In this document: positions 57,155 through 64,000 of the stretch, in pieces | How the letters are laid out: each line of letters begins with the position of its first letter | How positions within the stretch are numbered: the first letter of the stretch is position 1 | Source of the DNA: Paenarthrobacter sp. AR 02 | GTDB lineage: Bacteria; Actinomycetota; Actinomycetes; Actinomycetales; Micrococcaceae | NCBI RefSeq assembly: GCF_021538675.1 | Contig: NZ_JAJUKH010000006.1 | Span: forward strand, 62,001 to 126,000 | DNA length: 64,000 bases | Reading direction: 5' to 3' | Made by a program: the position numbers and the translations under genes | The notes under the pieces: generated by a model | What the model saw: only the letters and a program-made list of their open reading frames with translations | What the model was told of the DNA's origin: nothing | Database searches by the model: none

Positions 57155-57769
57155 ATGGACATCCCCAACAAACCCTCCGTTCCGGTGGTCGAGCCGGCCG
57201 ATACTGCGACAGACCTGAACTCGCAGCTCACCGGCCTGCTCAACCTTGTGGCCGCAGGAGACCAGCAGGCCTTCGCAGAGTTCTACCGTCTCACTTCGCG
57301 GAGGGTATTCGGCATGGCCAAGCGGGTCCTGATTGACCCGGACCTCAGCGAAGACGCCACCCAGGAAGTCTTCATCCAGGTATGGGAAGGCGCAGCAAAG
57401 TTTGACCGTGCCGCAGGAACTCCGCTGGCCTGGCTCATGACCATCGCGCATCGTCGCGCCATTGATCGGGTGCGTTCCGTGCAGTCCGCAACGGACCGTG
57501 AGGCCAAATACGGCGCAGCCAGCTTGGACCCGGACAGGGACGTGGTGGCAGAGGAAGCGGACAGCAACCTCGAAGCCGAGGCCGTCAGCCGATGCCTTGG
57601 CACCTTGACTGACACCCAGCGCGAGTCGGTCCGGCTCGCCTACTACGGCGGCCTGACCTACAGGGAAGTGGCCGAGCACCTTGGCGCCGCCGTTCCCACG
57701 ATCAAGTCCCGCATCCGCGACGGACTGCTGCGCCTGAAGACCTGCCTGGGGGTGGGTTCCTTTGAGTGA
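57155..57769 (+). CDS. sigK: ECF sigma factor SigK
   Basis: A sigma factor of 204 residues from this start. Region 2 contains FAEFYRLTSRRVFGMAKRVL, then SEDATQEVFIQVW, and region 4 contains LTYREVAEHLGAAVPTIKS. The anti-sigma gene rskA follows and overlaps by eight bases. The start is uncertain: ATG 57155 gives a length closest to mycobacterial SigK, but GTG 57044 has a stronger ribosome-binding site (GAGGGAG, about 7 bases upstream) and adds 37 residues; an ATG at 56999 would be nearly leaderless from the candidate promoter. The N-terminal end is therefore open. Confidence 0.9.
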   Translation: MDIPNKPSVPVVEPADTATDLNSQLTGLLNLVAAGDQQAFAEFYRLTSRRVFGMAKRVLIDPDLSEDATQEVFIQVWEGAAKFDRAAGTPLAWLMTIAHRRAIDRVRSVQSATDREAKYGAASLDPDRDVVAEEADSNLEAEAVSRCLGTLTDTQRESVRLAYYGGLTYREVAEHLGAAVPTIKSRIRDGLLRLKTCLGVGSFE

Positions 57770-58592
57770 GAACACTGGTGGAGGCTTTATCCGCAGAATG
57801 TTTGCCAACGACATTGCTACCGACCTCGCCGAGGGCCGGGTCCTCGAATTGGCTGAGATCTATGCCCTGGACGCCGTCAGTGACGATGAACGGGCCATGA
57901 TCGATGAGTACGTCAAGGACGCGCCGGAAGCTCCCGAATTCCTGGAGCGGGTCCGTGAAGCCCGCGAGACCCTTGCGGTCAGCTTTGCGCCCGAGGAAGA
58001 GCCGCCTGCCGGACTTTTCGGGAACATCATGGACCGCATCACCAAGGACGCTGCCACGGAGCCCGTCTCCGCGCCCGCAGCGCCTGCGGTGGCCGGGCCC
58101 GCCGTCGACGATCTCGCGGCCGCCAGGGCAAAGCGCGAAGAACGCCGCAATGGTGGCGCGCGCCGATGGATCGTAGGAGCGGCAGCCGCCGCGGCGCTTG
58201 CCCTGGGTGGGATTGGTGTGGGGTCTTATGTCTCCGCCCAGAATGATCCCGTCAACCAGGTCCTCCAGGCACAGGATGTCCAGAAGCAGTCTGCAGCGGT
58301 TCCCGGCGGCGGCACAGCCACCATCTCGGCGTCCTCGGCCAAGGACTCCTTTGTGGTCCTGATGAATGGCGTAGCACCTGCACCCGAGGGCAAGGTCTAT
58401 CAGCTGTGGACGCTCCCAAAGGACGGATCCGCCCCCGTGCCCCAAGGCACCATGGACGCCCAGACGCTCTCAAAGCCAGCCGTTGTGAAGGGCCTCTCCT
58501 CGGCTTCCTCGGTCGCGATTACCGTGGAACCGGCAGGCGGGTCAAAAGCACCCACCACAGCCCCCGTGCTCGTAGTGGCGTTGTCTGCTTGA
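57762..58592 (+). CDS. rskA: Anti-sigma-K factor RskA
   Basis: A 276-residue membrane protein. The cytoplasmic N-terminus (to about 130) carries the sigma-binding region, the single membrane span is WIVGAAAAAALALGGIGVG, and the external RskA domain follows (VVLMNGVAPAPEGKVYQLW, then VAITVEPAGGSKAP). It inhibits SigK until intramembrane proteolysis releases it. The start is TTG 57762, inside the end of sigK, so the pair is translationally coupled. Confidence 0.93.
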   Translation: MSENTGGGFIRRMFANDIATDLAEGRVLELAEIYALDAVSDDERAMIDEYVKDAPEAPEFLERVREARETLAVSFAPEEEPPAGLFGNIMDRITKDAATEPVSAPAAPAVAGPAVDDLAAARAKREERRNGGARRWIVGAAAAAALALGGIGVGSYVSAQNDPVNQVLQAQDVQKQSAAVPGGGTATISASSAKDSFVVLMNGVAPAPEGKVYQLWTLPKDGSAPVPQGTMDAQTLSKPAVVKGLSSASSVAITVEPAGGSKAPTTAPVLVVALSA

Positions 58593-58615
58593 GCGCTGAC
58601 GCGCTGATTTAACGC

Positions 58616-58657
58616 CCGACGGCGGCCGCCCCACCAACAAGGGGCGGCCGCCGTCGG
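58616..58657. terminator. Long GC-rich terminator after rskA
   Basis: A 17-pair stem (58616-58632 with 58641-58657) encloses an eight-base ACCAACAA loop. It lies between the ends of the convergent rskA and gntP genes and could serve both. The trailing sequence is only weakly T-rich. Confidence 0.85.
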
Positions 58658-58678
58658 CGTCTTAATGCGTTCCGGAAG

Positions 58679-60082
58679 CTATAACACCAGCGACAGCAGC
58701 ATCACGAAGCCGAATCCAACCACGGAAATCAAGGTCTCCATGACCGACCACGTCTTGAACGTTTGCCCGACAGTGAGGCCGAACAGTTCCTTGACCAACC
58801 AGAATCCGGCGTCGTTGACATGCGAGAGGAACAGCGAGCCGGCGCCGATCGCCAACGCAAGCAGAGCTGCATGGGTTGGGCTCAGGCTGCTGGCGAGAGG
58901 CGCGACGATACCGGCTGCCGTGACCGTGGCGACCGTTGCCGAACCAGTGGCCAGGCGGAGGGCCACAGCGACAATGAAGCCCAGCACCAGGACCGACATG
59001 TTGGCCCCTTCTGCCCACTTCTTGACGGCGTCTCCCACTCCGGCACCGATGAGCGTCTGCTTGAAACCGCCGCCTGCACCCACAATGAGGAGGATGGCTG
59101 CGATGGGGCCAAGGCTCTCCCCCAGTTTGGCCGTGATCCTGGTTCCGGTGAATCCCACGGCGTAGCCGAAGGTAACGATTGCCAGGAGCACTGCAAGGGT
59201 CATGGCTACCAGCGGCTGGCCGACGAAGTCGAAGAAGATCCTGATGCCGGGCGCAGTTGCGGCGTCCGGCCAAATGATGCCACCCAAGGCCTTCAGGAGC
59301 ATCAGGACAACCGGGAAGATGATGGTCAGCAGAGTCACGCCAAAGGAAGGCGGGCGCTTGACGTCGCTCAGGTCCGCCGTGTGCTGGGTGTCAATGCCAC
59401 CAGCAACGGCCGGAGCGTCCACGGGGACCCAACGGGCTGCAAGGCGTGAGAAGAGGGGACCACAGATGATTACGGTGGGGATCGCCACCAAAATGCCCAG
59501 GCCCAGCGTTGTTCCGAGCTCCGCTTTCACTGCGCTGATGGCAATGAGCGGTCCCGGGTGCGGTGGCACCAGGCCGTGAAGCACCGACAGGCCGGCAAGG
59601 GCCGGGATGGCGATGCGCATCAGCTTCATCTTGGATCGCTGGGTGACCAGCACGATGACCGGCAGCAGCAGGACGAGCCCGATCTCGAAGAACATGGGCA
59701 GGCCGATGATGACGGCAACCAGGGTGATCATCCAGACCAGCTTGTTACCGCTGGCCTTGGCCAGCAACGTATCAACAACCCGGTTGGCACCGCCGGAATC
59801 GGCGAGCAACTTCCCGAGCATGGCGCCAAGGGCAATCAGCAGACCGACTTCCTTCAGGACACCGCCCACGCCGTCCTCGAAGTTGGTGATGACCTTCCCC
59901 AGCTCCACCCCTGACGCCAGCCCAACAAAGGCTGAGCCCAGGACAAGTGAAAGGAACGGGTGCATTTTGAGCTTTGCGATCAGCACCACGATCAGGGCGA
60001 TTCCCAGCGCCGCAACTACCAGGAGCTGGGTGTCGTGCGCGGTCCATTGCTGCACTTCCGTCGCAGCTTCCAGGGCCTTCAC
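58679..60082 (-). CDS. gntP: Gluconate permease, GntP family
   Basis: A 467-residue membrane transporter with about twelve or more spans. Family landmarks are the HPFLSLVLGSAFVGLASG motif near residue 41 and the conserved VPPHPGPLIAI segment; the end reads FGFVMLLSLVL. It takes up gluconate by proton symport. The start is GTG 60082 overlapping the gntK stop (GTGA), so it is translationally coupled to gluconokinase. Confidence 0.94.
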   Translation of the reverse strand: MKALEAATEVQQWTAHDTQLLVVAALGIALIVVLIAKLKMHPFLSLVLGSAFVGLASGVELGKVITNFEDGVGGVLKEVGLLIALGAMLGKLLADSGGANRVVDTLLAKASGNKLVWMITLVAVIIGLPMFFEIGLVLLLPVIVLVTQRSKMKLMRIAIPALAGLSVLHGLVPPHPGPLIAISAVKAELGTTLGLGILVAIPTVIICGPLFSRLAARWVPVDAPAVAGGIDTQHTADLSDVKRPPSFGVTLLTIIFPVVLMLLKALGGIIWPDAATAPGIRIFFDFVGQPLVAMTLAVLLAIVTFGYAVGFTGTRITAKLGESLGPIAAILLIVGAGGGFKQTLIGAGVGDAVKKWAEGANMSVLVLGFIVAVALRLATGSATVATVTAAGIVAPLASSLSPTHAALLALAIGAGSLFLSHVNDAGFWLVKELFGLTVGQTFKTWSVMETLISVVGFGFVMLLSLVL

Positions 60083-60624
60083 GAGGCGCTCGTTCCGGTA
60101 CTGGCGCCCGCGGGGCGAAGACCAAGCCGCTCGATGACTTCGTCAGCTTCCTCGGCCGGCGAGGCGGAAACGCACAGCGAGATGTAGTTCTCGTCGTCGG
60201 TGGGTTCCTCCAGTGCGTCAAACTGCGATTCCAGAAGCGAGGGCGGCATGAAGTGCCCGTGCCTGGAAGCCAGGCGGTCAGAAATCTTGTCCTTGCTTCC
60301 TTGCAGGAATACGAACACCACGCCTTCGCCGCGAAGAACGTCGCGGTACTTCTTTTTCAGTGCCGAGCACGTAATGATTGCCGGGGTTCCGGCGTCCGTG
60401 CGCTGACGGATCCAGTCCGAAATAATGTCCAGCCAGGGCCAACGGTCCTCATCAGTGAGGGCGAGCCCCGACTGCATCTTGGCGACGTTGGCTTCGGGAT
60501 GAAGGTCGTCGCCCTCGGCGAGATCCCATCCCAGCTTCCCGGCGAGAACACCGGCCACAGTCGATTTGCCGGAACCGGAGACTCCCATAATCACCAGTAC
60601 GGGTTGTTGCGCAGTCTTCGCCAT
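60079..60624 (-). CDS. gntK: Gluconokinase
   Basis: A 181-residue P-loop kinase that makes 6-phosphogluconate. Walker A is GVSGSGKS (14-21), followed by the family motif EGDDLHPEANVAKM and ITCSALKKKYRDVLR. ATG 60624 is preferred to an in-frame TTG one codon earlier; GAGGAAGG lies about 10 bases upstream. It is coupled to gntP. A candidate operator lies upstream at 60648-60674. Confidence 0.95.
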   Translation of the reverse strand: MAKTAQQPVLVIMGVSGSGKSTVAGVLAGKLGWDLAEGDDLHPEANVAKMQSGLALTDEDRWPWLDIISDWIRQRTDAGTPAIITCSALKKKYRDVLRGEGVVFVFLQGSKDKISDRLASRHGHFMPPSLLESQFDALEEPTDDENYISLCVSASPAEEADEVIERLGLRPAGASTGTSAS

Positions 60625-60647
60625 CAAAGTCTGCCTTCCTCGAATAA

Positions 60648-60674
60648 ATATGATTTAACCGAGATCAAGCATAT
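60648..60674. promoter_or_regulatory. Imperfect inverted repeat upstream of gntK
   Basis: ATATGATT (60648-60655) and AAGCATAT (60667-60674) form an inverted repeat with one mismatch. It sits in the 74-base gap between the PIG-L gene end and gntK and is AT-rich against its surroundings. A gluconate-responsive repressor is a possible ligand; no such regulator gene is in the window. Confidence 0.35.
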
Positions 60675-60698
60675 GACACGGGTTACATCCCGGCAATA

Positions 60699-61478
60699 TC
60701 AGAAGCCTGCTATGGTGCTGGATCCATTGACGGACACCACATGGAAGCCCTCGGCGCTGGTCCCCTCCGGCAGTCTGGCACGCTGTCCGTTAGCGACCAT
60801 CAGGCCGCGGACCACCCTCTCCATCGCCTCGACATCCGGATGCTGGCTCGCGTGGACCCGGATGGCGTCGAGCTTGGCGGAAACGTGGGCCGAGACATCC
60901 ACGAAGTGGTTCTCCCGGGCCTCCGGGCTCGAGATAAACCAGAGCCACGGCAGCTTGTAGGCCTCGAGCCCGACCTCCGCCAGTTCCGGATAAGCGAAGG
61001 GATTCTCCACCGCCGGATACACGGCCCGGGTCACCGCTTCCCCTGCCGCAAGGTGGTCGGGGTGGCTCTTCTGGAGGCGGTCCCAGTTCCGCTCCGGATG
61101 CATGGTCAAGACGATGTCCGGCCGGATCTCACGGATCAGCTTCACCACCTGCTTGATGACGCCGTGAGTCGGTTCAAGGTAGCCGTCGCGCTCGTGAAGG
61201 TAATGGATGTCAGTGACACCAACCAAAGCAGCGGCCCGCTTCTGCTCCTCGGCCCGCAACTCGATGATGCGTTCCCGGTCCACAGGATCGAATCCACCGG
61301 CATCGCCGTCGGTCATGATGCAGTAGCTGACCTCGACACCGGCTGCCGTCCAGGCTGCGATGGTGCCCGCAGCGCCAAAATCGATGTCGTCAGGATGGGC
61401 GGTAAAACAAAGCACCCGCTCGACACGCTCCGTGGAGGCATCGAACGGGCTCTTTGCTGACGGGACGTCAGTAGGCAA
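60699..61478 (-). CDS. PIG-L family N-deacetylase
   Basis: A 259-residue zinc deacetylase. The zinc-binding motifs are AHPDD (28-31 region, with H28, D30, D31) and KSHPDHLAAGEA later; these resemble GlcNAc-PI and mycothiol-pathway deacetylases (MshB/Mca), but the protein is shorter than Mca. Mycothiol-related activity or another N-acetyl sugar is possible. The start is TTG 61478 with AAGG about 10 bases upstream. It lies five bases from the end of etfA on the same strand, so it may be the third gene of the etf operon. Confidence 0.85.
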   Translation of the reverse strand: MPTDVPSAKSPFDASTERVERVLCFTAHPDDIDFGAAGTIAAWTAAGVEVSYCIMTDGDAGGFDPVDRERIIELRAEEQKRAAALVGVTDIHYLHERDGYLEPTHGVIKQVVKLIREIRPDIVLTMHPERNWDRLQKSHPDHLAAGEAVTRAVYPAVENPFAYPELAEVGLEAYKLPWLWFISSPEARENHFVDVSAHVSAKLDAIRVHASQHPDVEAMERVVRGLMVANGQRARLPEGTSAEGFHVVSVNGSSTIAGF

Positions 61479-61483
61479 AGCGA

Positions 61484-62437
61484 TCAGCCTTTCCGCTTCT
61501 TGATTTCTGCGGTTGCCTGCGGAAGGACCTTGAAAAGGTCACCGATGATGCCATAATCCGCGATCTCGAACACCGGAGACTCGGCGTCCTTGTTGATGGC
61601 AACGATGACCTTGGAGGTCTGCATTCCGGCCTTCTGCTGGATGGCCCCGGATATGCCGGCGGAGATGTACAGCTGCGGAGACACCGTGACACCGGTCTGG
61701 CCGACCTGGGCATCGTGACCGATCCAGCCGGCGTCGGTGGCGGCACGGGATGCACCCACCGCGGCACCCAAAGCATCTGCAAGCTCTTCAAGTGGACCGA
61801 AGTCCCCGTCCACGCCGCGTCCGCCGGCAACAACGATCCTGGCTTCGCTGAGGTCCGGCCGCCCACTGACCGGCTTTTCGGTGCGGGCCGCGATGCGGGC
61901 AGAGTTCGCTGCTGCATCGGCCGGTACATCCACCGTGGTGGTCGTCGGGACAGCGGTAGCACCAACCGGAGCCGGCTCAACGTTATTGGCCTTCACCGAC
62001 AACACCGTGACCGGCGTCGTGGCCTTGGCAGTGGTGGTGTAGGAACCGGCCAGCACAGACTTGTGCGCAGTGCCGTCAGCTTCGACGCCCACGACATCCG
62101 TGATAACACCTGCGCTGAGTTTGATGCCGAGCCGGCCCGCAATTTCCTTGCCCTCTGGCGAGTTGTCGAGAAGCACTGCGGTGGCTCCCGAAGCGTCGAC
62201 GGCTGCCGCAAGGTAAGCGGCCTTCGGCCCAACAAGGTATTCGTCAAGGTTCGCCAGCGACGGCTGGTACACCGCAGAGGCACCGTAGGCACCCAAGGTG
62301 GCCGCGACGTCGTCGGTCAGTTCACCGGTAATTGCGACGGCGGTCTCCCCCAGCGAACGGGCGATGGTCAGGAGCTCCAGGCTGCTCTTCTTGAGAGCCG
62401 CTCCCGGGTTGTCAATGAAAACAAGTGCATTTGCCAT
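61484..62437 (-). CDS. etfA: Electron transfer flavoprotein, alpha subunit
   Basis: A 317-residue ETF alpha. The C-terminal FAD domain contains VVAGGRGVDGDFGPLEELAD, then VGQTGVTVSPQLYISAGISG, and ADYGIIGDLFKVLP. It pairs with EtfB to pass electrons from acyl-CoA and other dehydrogenases to the quinone pool. ATG 62437 has AAGGGG about nine bases upstream; a longer upstream frame to 62608 overlaps etfB and is not preferred. The gap to etfB is 13 bases. Confidence 0.95.
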   Translation of the reverse strand: MANALVFIDNPGAALKKSSLELLTIARSLGETAVAITGELTDDVAATLGAYGASAVYQPSLANLDEYLVGPKAAYLAAAVDASGATAVLLDNSPEGKEIAGRLGIKLSAGVITDVVGVEADGTAHKSVLAGSYTTTAKATTPVTVLSVKANNVEPAPVGATAVPTTTTVDVPADAAANSARIAARTEKPVSGRPDLSEARIVVAGGRGVDGDFGPLEELADALGAAVGASRAATDAGWIGHDAQVGQTGVTVSPQLYISAGISGAIQQKAGMQTSKVIVAINKDAESPVFEIADYGIIGDLFKVLPQATAEIKKRKG

Positions 62438-62450
62438 GGTTGGGATCCCC

Positions 62451-63254
62451 TTAGAGCAGCTTCTGTGCGGCCAGGAAGTCGACCAGCTTGATGCCGGCGT
62501 CGCCTTCGTCTGTGATGATGGTGCCTGCGGTCCGGGGTGGACGCGCATCCGCCGATTCCACCACTGTCCAGGAGCCGGCCAGGCCGACCTGGGAGGGATC
62601 CAGCCCAATATCGGACAGCGTCAGGGAAGCGATCTTCTTTTTCTTGGCCGCCAGGATTCCCTTGAAGTTGGGGTACCGGGGCTCGTTGATCTGGTCGGTG
62701 ACCGAAACGACGGCCGGAAGGCCCGCTTCGACAGTCTCCGAAAAGTGGCCGGCGTCACGGCGTGCGCGGACCTGACCGCCCGAAACCTCCAGGCTCGACG
62801 CGAAGGTCACCTGTGGGTACGACAACCGCTCGGCCAGCTGCGCCGGAACAAGCGAGGTCTCGCCATCGGTCGATGCCATGCCCGTCAGGACAAGGTCCAC
62901 CGGACGGCCGTCAGCCGAAAGGTGCTCAATGGCGGCGGCAAGGGCAAGCGACGTAGCCGCCGCATCCGAGCCGGCCAGCGCTTCGTCACTCAGGTGGACG
63001 CCCGAATACGCTCCGATCTGGAGGGATTTCTTGACGGCATTAACGGCTCCCGAAGGACCCATGCTCAAGGCAATGACCTCGTTGCCGGCTTTGGGGCCGC
63101 CACGCTCTTCAGCGAGCTGCAGCGCGGCCTCGAGGGCGTACTCATCCAGTTCGGACAGGATGCTCTCGTCACGGTCGGTTGTGTTGTCTGGGCCGGTGAT
63201 GTGCCGGTCGAACTGCGCGTCCGGGACGTGCTTGACCAGAACGACAATCTTCAA
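62451..63254 (-). CDS. etfB: Electron transfer flavoprotein, beta subunit
   Basis: An ETF beta of about 267 residues. The start TTG 63254 gives MKIVVLVKHVPDAQFDR, which is the canonical EtfB N-terminus, with GGAAGAG just upstream; GTG 63266 would add four residues. The AMP-binding region AGSDAAATSLALAAAIEHL and the ETF signature around VSVTDQINEPRYPNFKGI are present. It is the first gene of etfB-etfA-pigL. Confidence 0.94.
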   Translation of the reverse strand: MKIVVLVKHVPDAQFDRHITGPDNTTDRDESILSELDEYALEAALQLAEERGGPKAGNEVIALSMGPSGAVNAVKKSLQIGAYSGVHLSDEALAGSDAAATSLALAAAIEHLSADGRPVDLVLTGMASTDGETSLVPAQLAERLSYPQVTFASSLEVSGGQVRARRDAGHFSETVEAGLPAVVSVTDQINEPRYPNFKGILAAKKKKIASLTLSDIGLDPSQVGLAGSWTVVESADARPPRTAGTIITDEGDAGIKLVDFLAAQKLL

Positions 63255-63296
63255 TGTCTCTTCCACTGTCTTCGAAGCAGCCTTCCATGCTTGTGG

Positions 63297-63322
63297 ACGG
63301 CCAAACGCAGAAGCGTGGCCGT
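63297..63322 (-). other. Hairpin in the etfB leader
   Basis: ACGGCCA (63297-63303) pairs with TGGCCGT (63316-63322), and an inner CGC/GCG pair (63306-63308 with 63313-63315) extends it across an AA bulge. It lies about 45 to 70 bases upstream of the etfB start. Function is unknown. Confidence 0.3.
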
Positions 63323-63420
63323 GAATTGCCCAGCGCGTGGGCTCGTCCTAGCTAAGCATATTGCCCACGGAATTCCACTCCCAGCGTTAACCCCTGTTTC
63401 GGGCCAAACGGCCGGGTGCA

Positions 63421-63462
63421 ACGACGAAGCGGGCAACACCGAAGGGTGCGGCCCGCCGTCGT
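63421..63462 (-). terminator. Probable terminator after the HtrA-type protease gene
   Basis: ACGACG (63421-63426) pairs with CGTCGT (63457-63462) and GCGGGC (63429-63434) with GCCCGC (63451-63456), with an AA bulge and an inner CACC/GGTG pair. It lies about 30 bases beyond the stop of the leftward protease gene. No T-run follows. Confidence 0.6.
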
Positions 63463-63491
63463 ACTTGGCTTTTCCTGCTGTTGCTGCGCGC

Positions 63492-64000
63492 TTACTGCTG
63501 GGCAGCCGCGTCGAGGGTAACTTCAACCTCCTGCGACTGGCCGCCGCGGAGGATGGTCACCTTCACCTTGGCGCCCGCCGGCTGCTCCCGGACCGCTGCC
63601 GTGAGCTGGTTGGGGTCGCTGACCGCGTAGTCCCCGAACTTGGTAACGACGTCGCCCACTTTCAGCCCGGCCTTCGCGGCGGCGGAGCCCGACGTCACCG
63701 AAGCAACCTCGGCACCGACCGAGAAGCTCGAGTCACTGCCCGTGGAGGACTTGGCCCGCACCGAGACGCCGAACTGGCCGTGGCTGGCCTTGCCGGTATC
63801 GATAATCTCCTGGGCCACGCGCTTGGCATGGTTGATCGGGATGCTGAAGCCCACGCCGATGTTGCCGCTGGAAGAACTGGAGGTGCCGCTGCCGGCGGAA
63901 GCGATCGCGACGTTCACGCCAATGATTTCACCCTTGCTGTTGACCAGGGCGCCGCCGGAGTTACCCGGGTTGATCGCGGCGTCAGTCTGGATCACGTTGA
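63492..64000 (-). CDS. HtrA/DegP-type trypsin-PDZ serine protease, partial (5' end outside window)
   Basis: The C-terminal 168 residues of a membrane or secreted protease. The catalytic serine motif GNSGGAL is near the start of the visible part, preceded by VIQTDAAIN. After a Ser/Gly-rich stretch a PDZ domain follows ([20 protein letters not shown], then [12 protein letters not shown]). The stop is at 63492. The N-terminus, any membrane anchor and the His-Asp catalytic residues are outside the window. Confidence 0.92.
   Translation of the reverse strand, partial: NVIQTDAAINPGNSGGALVNSKGEIIGVNVAIASAGSGTSSSSSGNIGVGFSIPINHAKRVAQEIIDTGKASHGQFGVSVRAKSSTGSDSSFSVGAEVASVTSGSAAAKAGLKVGDVVTKFGDYAVSDPNQLTAAVREQPAGAKVKVTILRGGQSQEVEVTLDAAAQQ

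Overview
The window is GC-rich, gene-dense DNA from an actinobacterium, most likely a member of the Micrococcaceae close to Arthrobacter or Paenarthrobacter. This rests on a WhiB protein, MtrA/MtrB/LpqB, a galactofuran-type UDP-galactopyranose mutase, a 180-kDa NAD-glutamate dehydrogenase, many GTG/TTG starts and frequent 4-base ATGA/GTGA overlaps. Several gene neighbours are the ones known from mycobacteria: whiB1 with pdtaS, mtrA-mtrB-lpqB, a DUF4129-DUF4350-MoxR-DUF58 operon, etfB-etfA, iscS near mnmA, and sigK-rskA. No tRNA, rRNA, CRISPR array, insertion sequence or prophage was seen. No stretch longer than 300 bases lacks a gene.

Layout. 1-4.7 kb is a leftward cell-surface sugar operon: acetyltransferase, PLP aminotransferase, Gfo/Idh oxidoreductase, then glf and a galactofuranosyltransferase cut by the window edge. 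4.9-9.1 kb is one large FHA/EssC-like ATPase. 9.1-21 kb holds whiB1 with a structured leader, the PdtaS-type kinase, NAD-GDH, a CpaB/CpaE-like pair, a BldC-like small HTH protein, a LysM protein and an Rv3235-like protein. 21-31.6 kb runs leftward: mtrA-mtrB-lpqB, comF, hpf, an AlkZ-like (YcaQ) protein and secA. 31.8-38 kb is a rightward membrane-protein/DUF4129/DUF4350/MoxR/DUF58/DUF4166 operon. 38-46 kb has a MetE-like protein, chorismate mutase, an F420-reductase-like NADP-binding protein and a complete peptide-type ABC importer. 46-49 kb carries a metacaspase convergent with a gluzincin-like metalloprotease. 48.7-53.7 kb has mnmA and iscS separated by an FAD oxidoreductase, then a Cys-rich HTH regulator divergent from a DoxX gene. 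53.7-64 kb has a lipoprotein, a diacylglycerol-kinase-type enzyme, a J-domain protein, trmL, sigK-rskA, gntP-gntK, a PIG-L deacetylase, etfA-etfB and the end of an HtrA-type protease.

Most notable points. (1) Three inverted repeats with the same 21-bp half-site pitch lie before the FAD oxidoreductase, the DoxX gene and the Cys-rich regulator, which suggests a small redox or Fe-S responsive regulon. (2) The metacaspase/zincin pair may be an uncharacterised proteolytic module. (3) The region upstream of whiB1 has a CRP-like palindrome and two mutually exclusive hairpins. (4) sigK is preceded by hexamers matching those published for mycobacterial SigK. (5) The EssC-like ATPase stands alone, without ESX partners. 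(6) An 11-codon micro-ORF exactly bridges moxR and the DUF58 gene.
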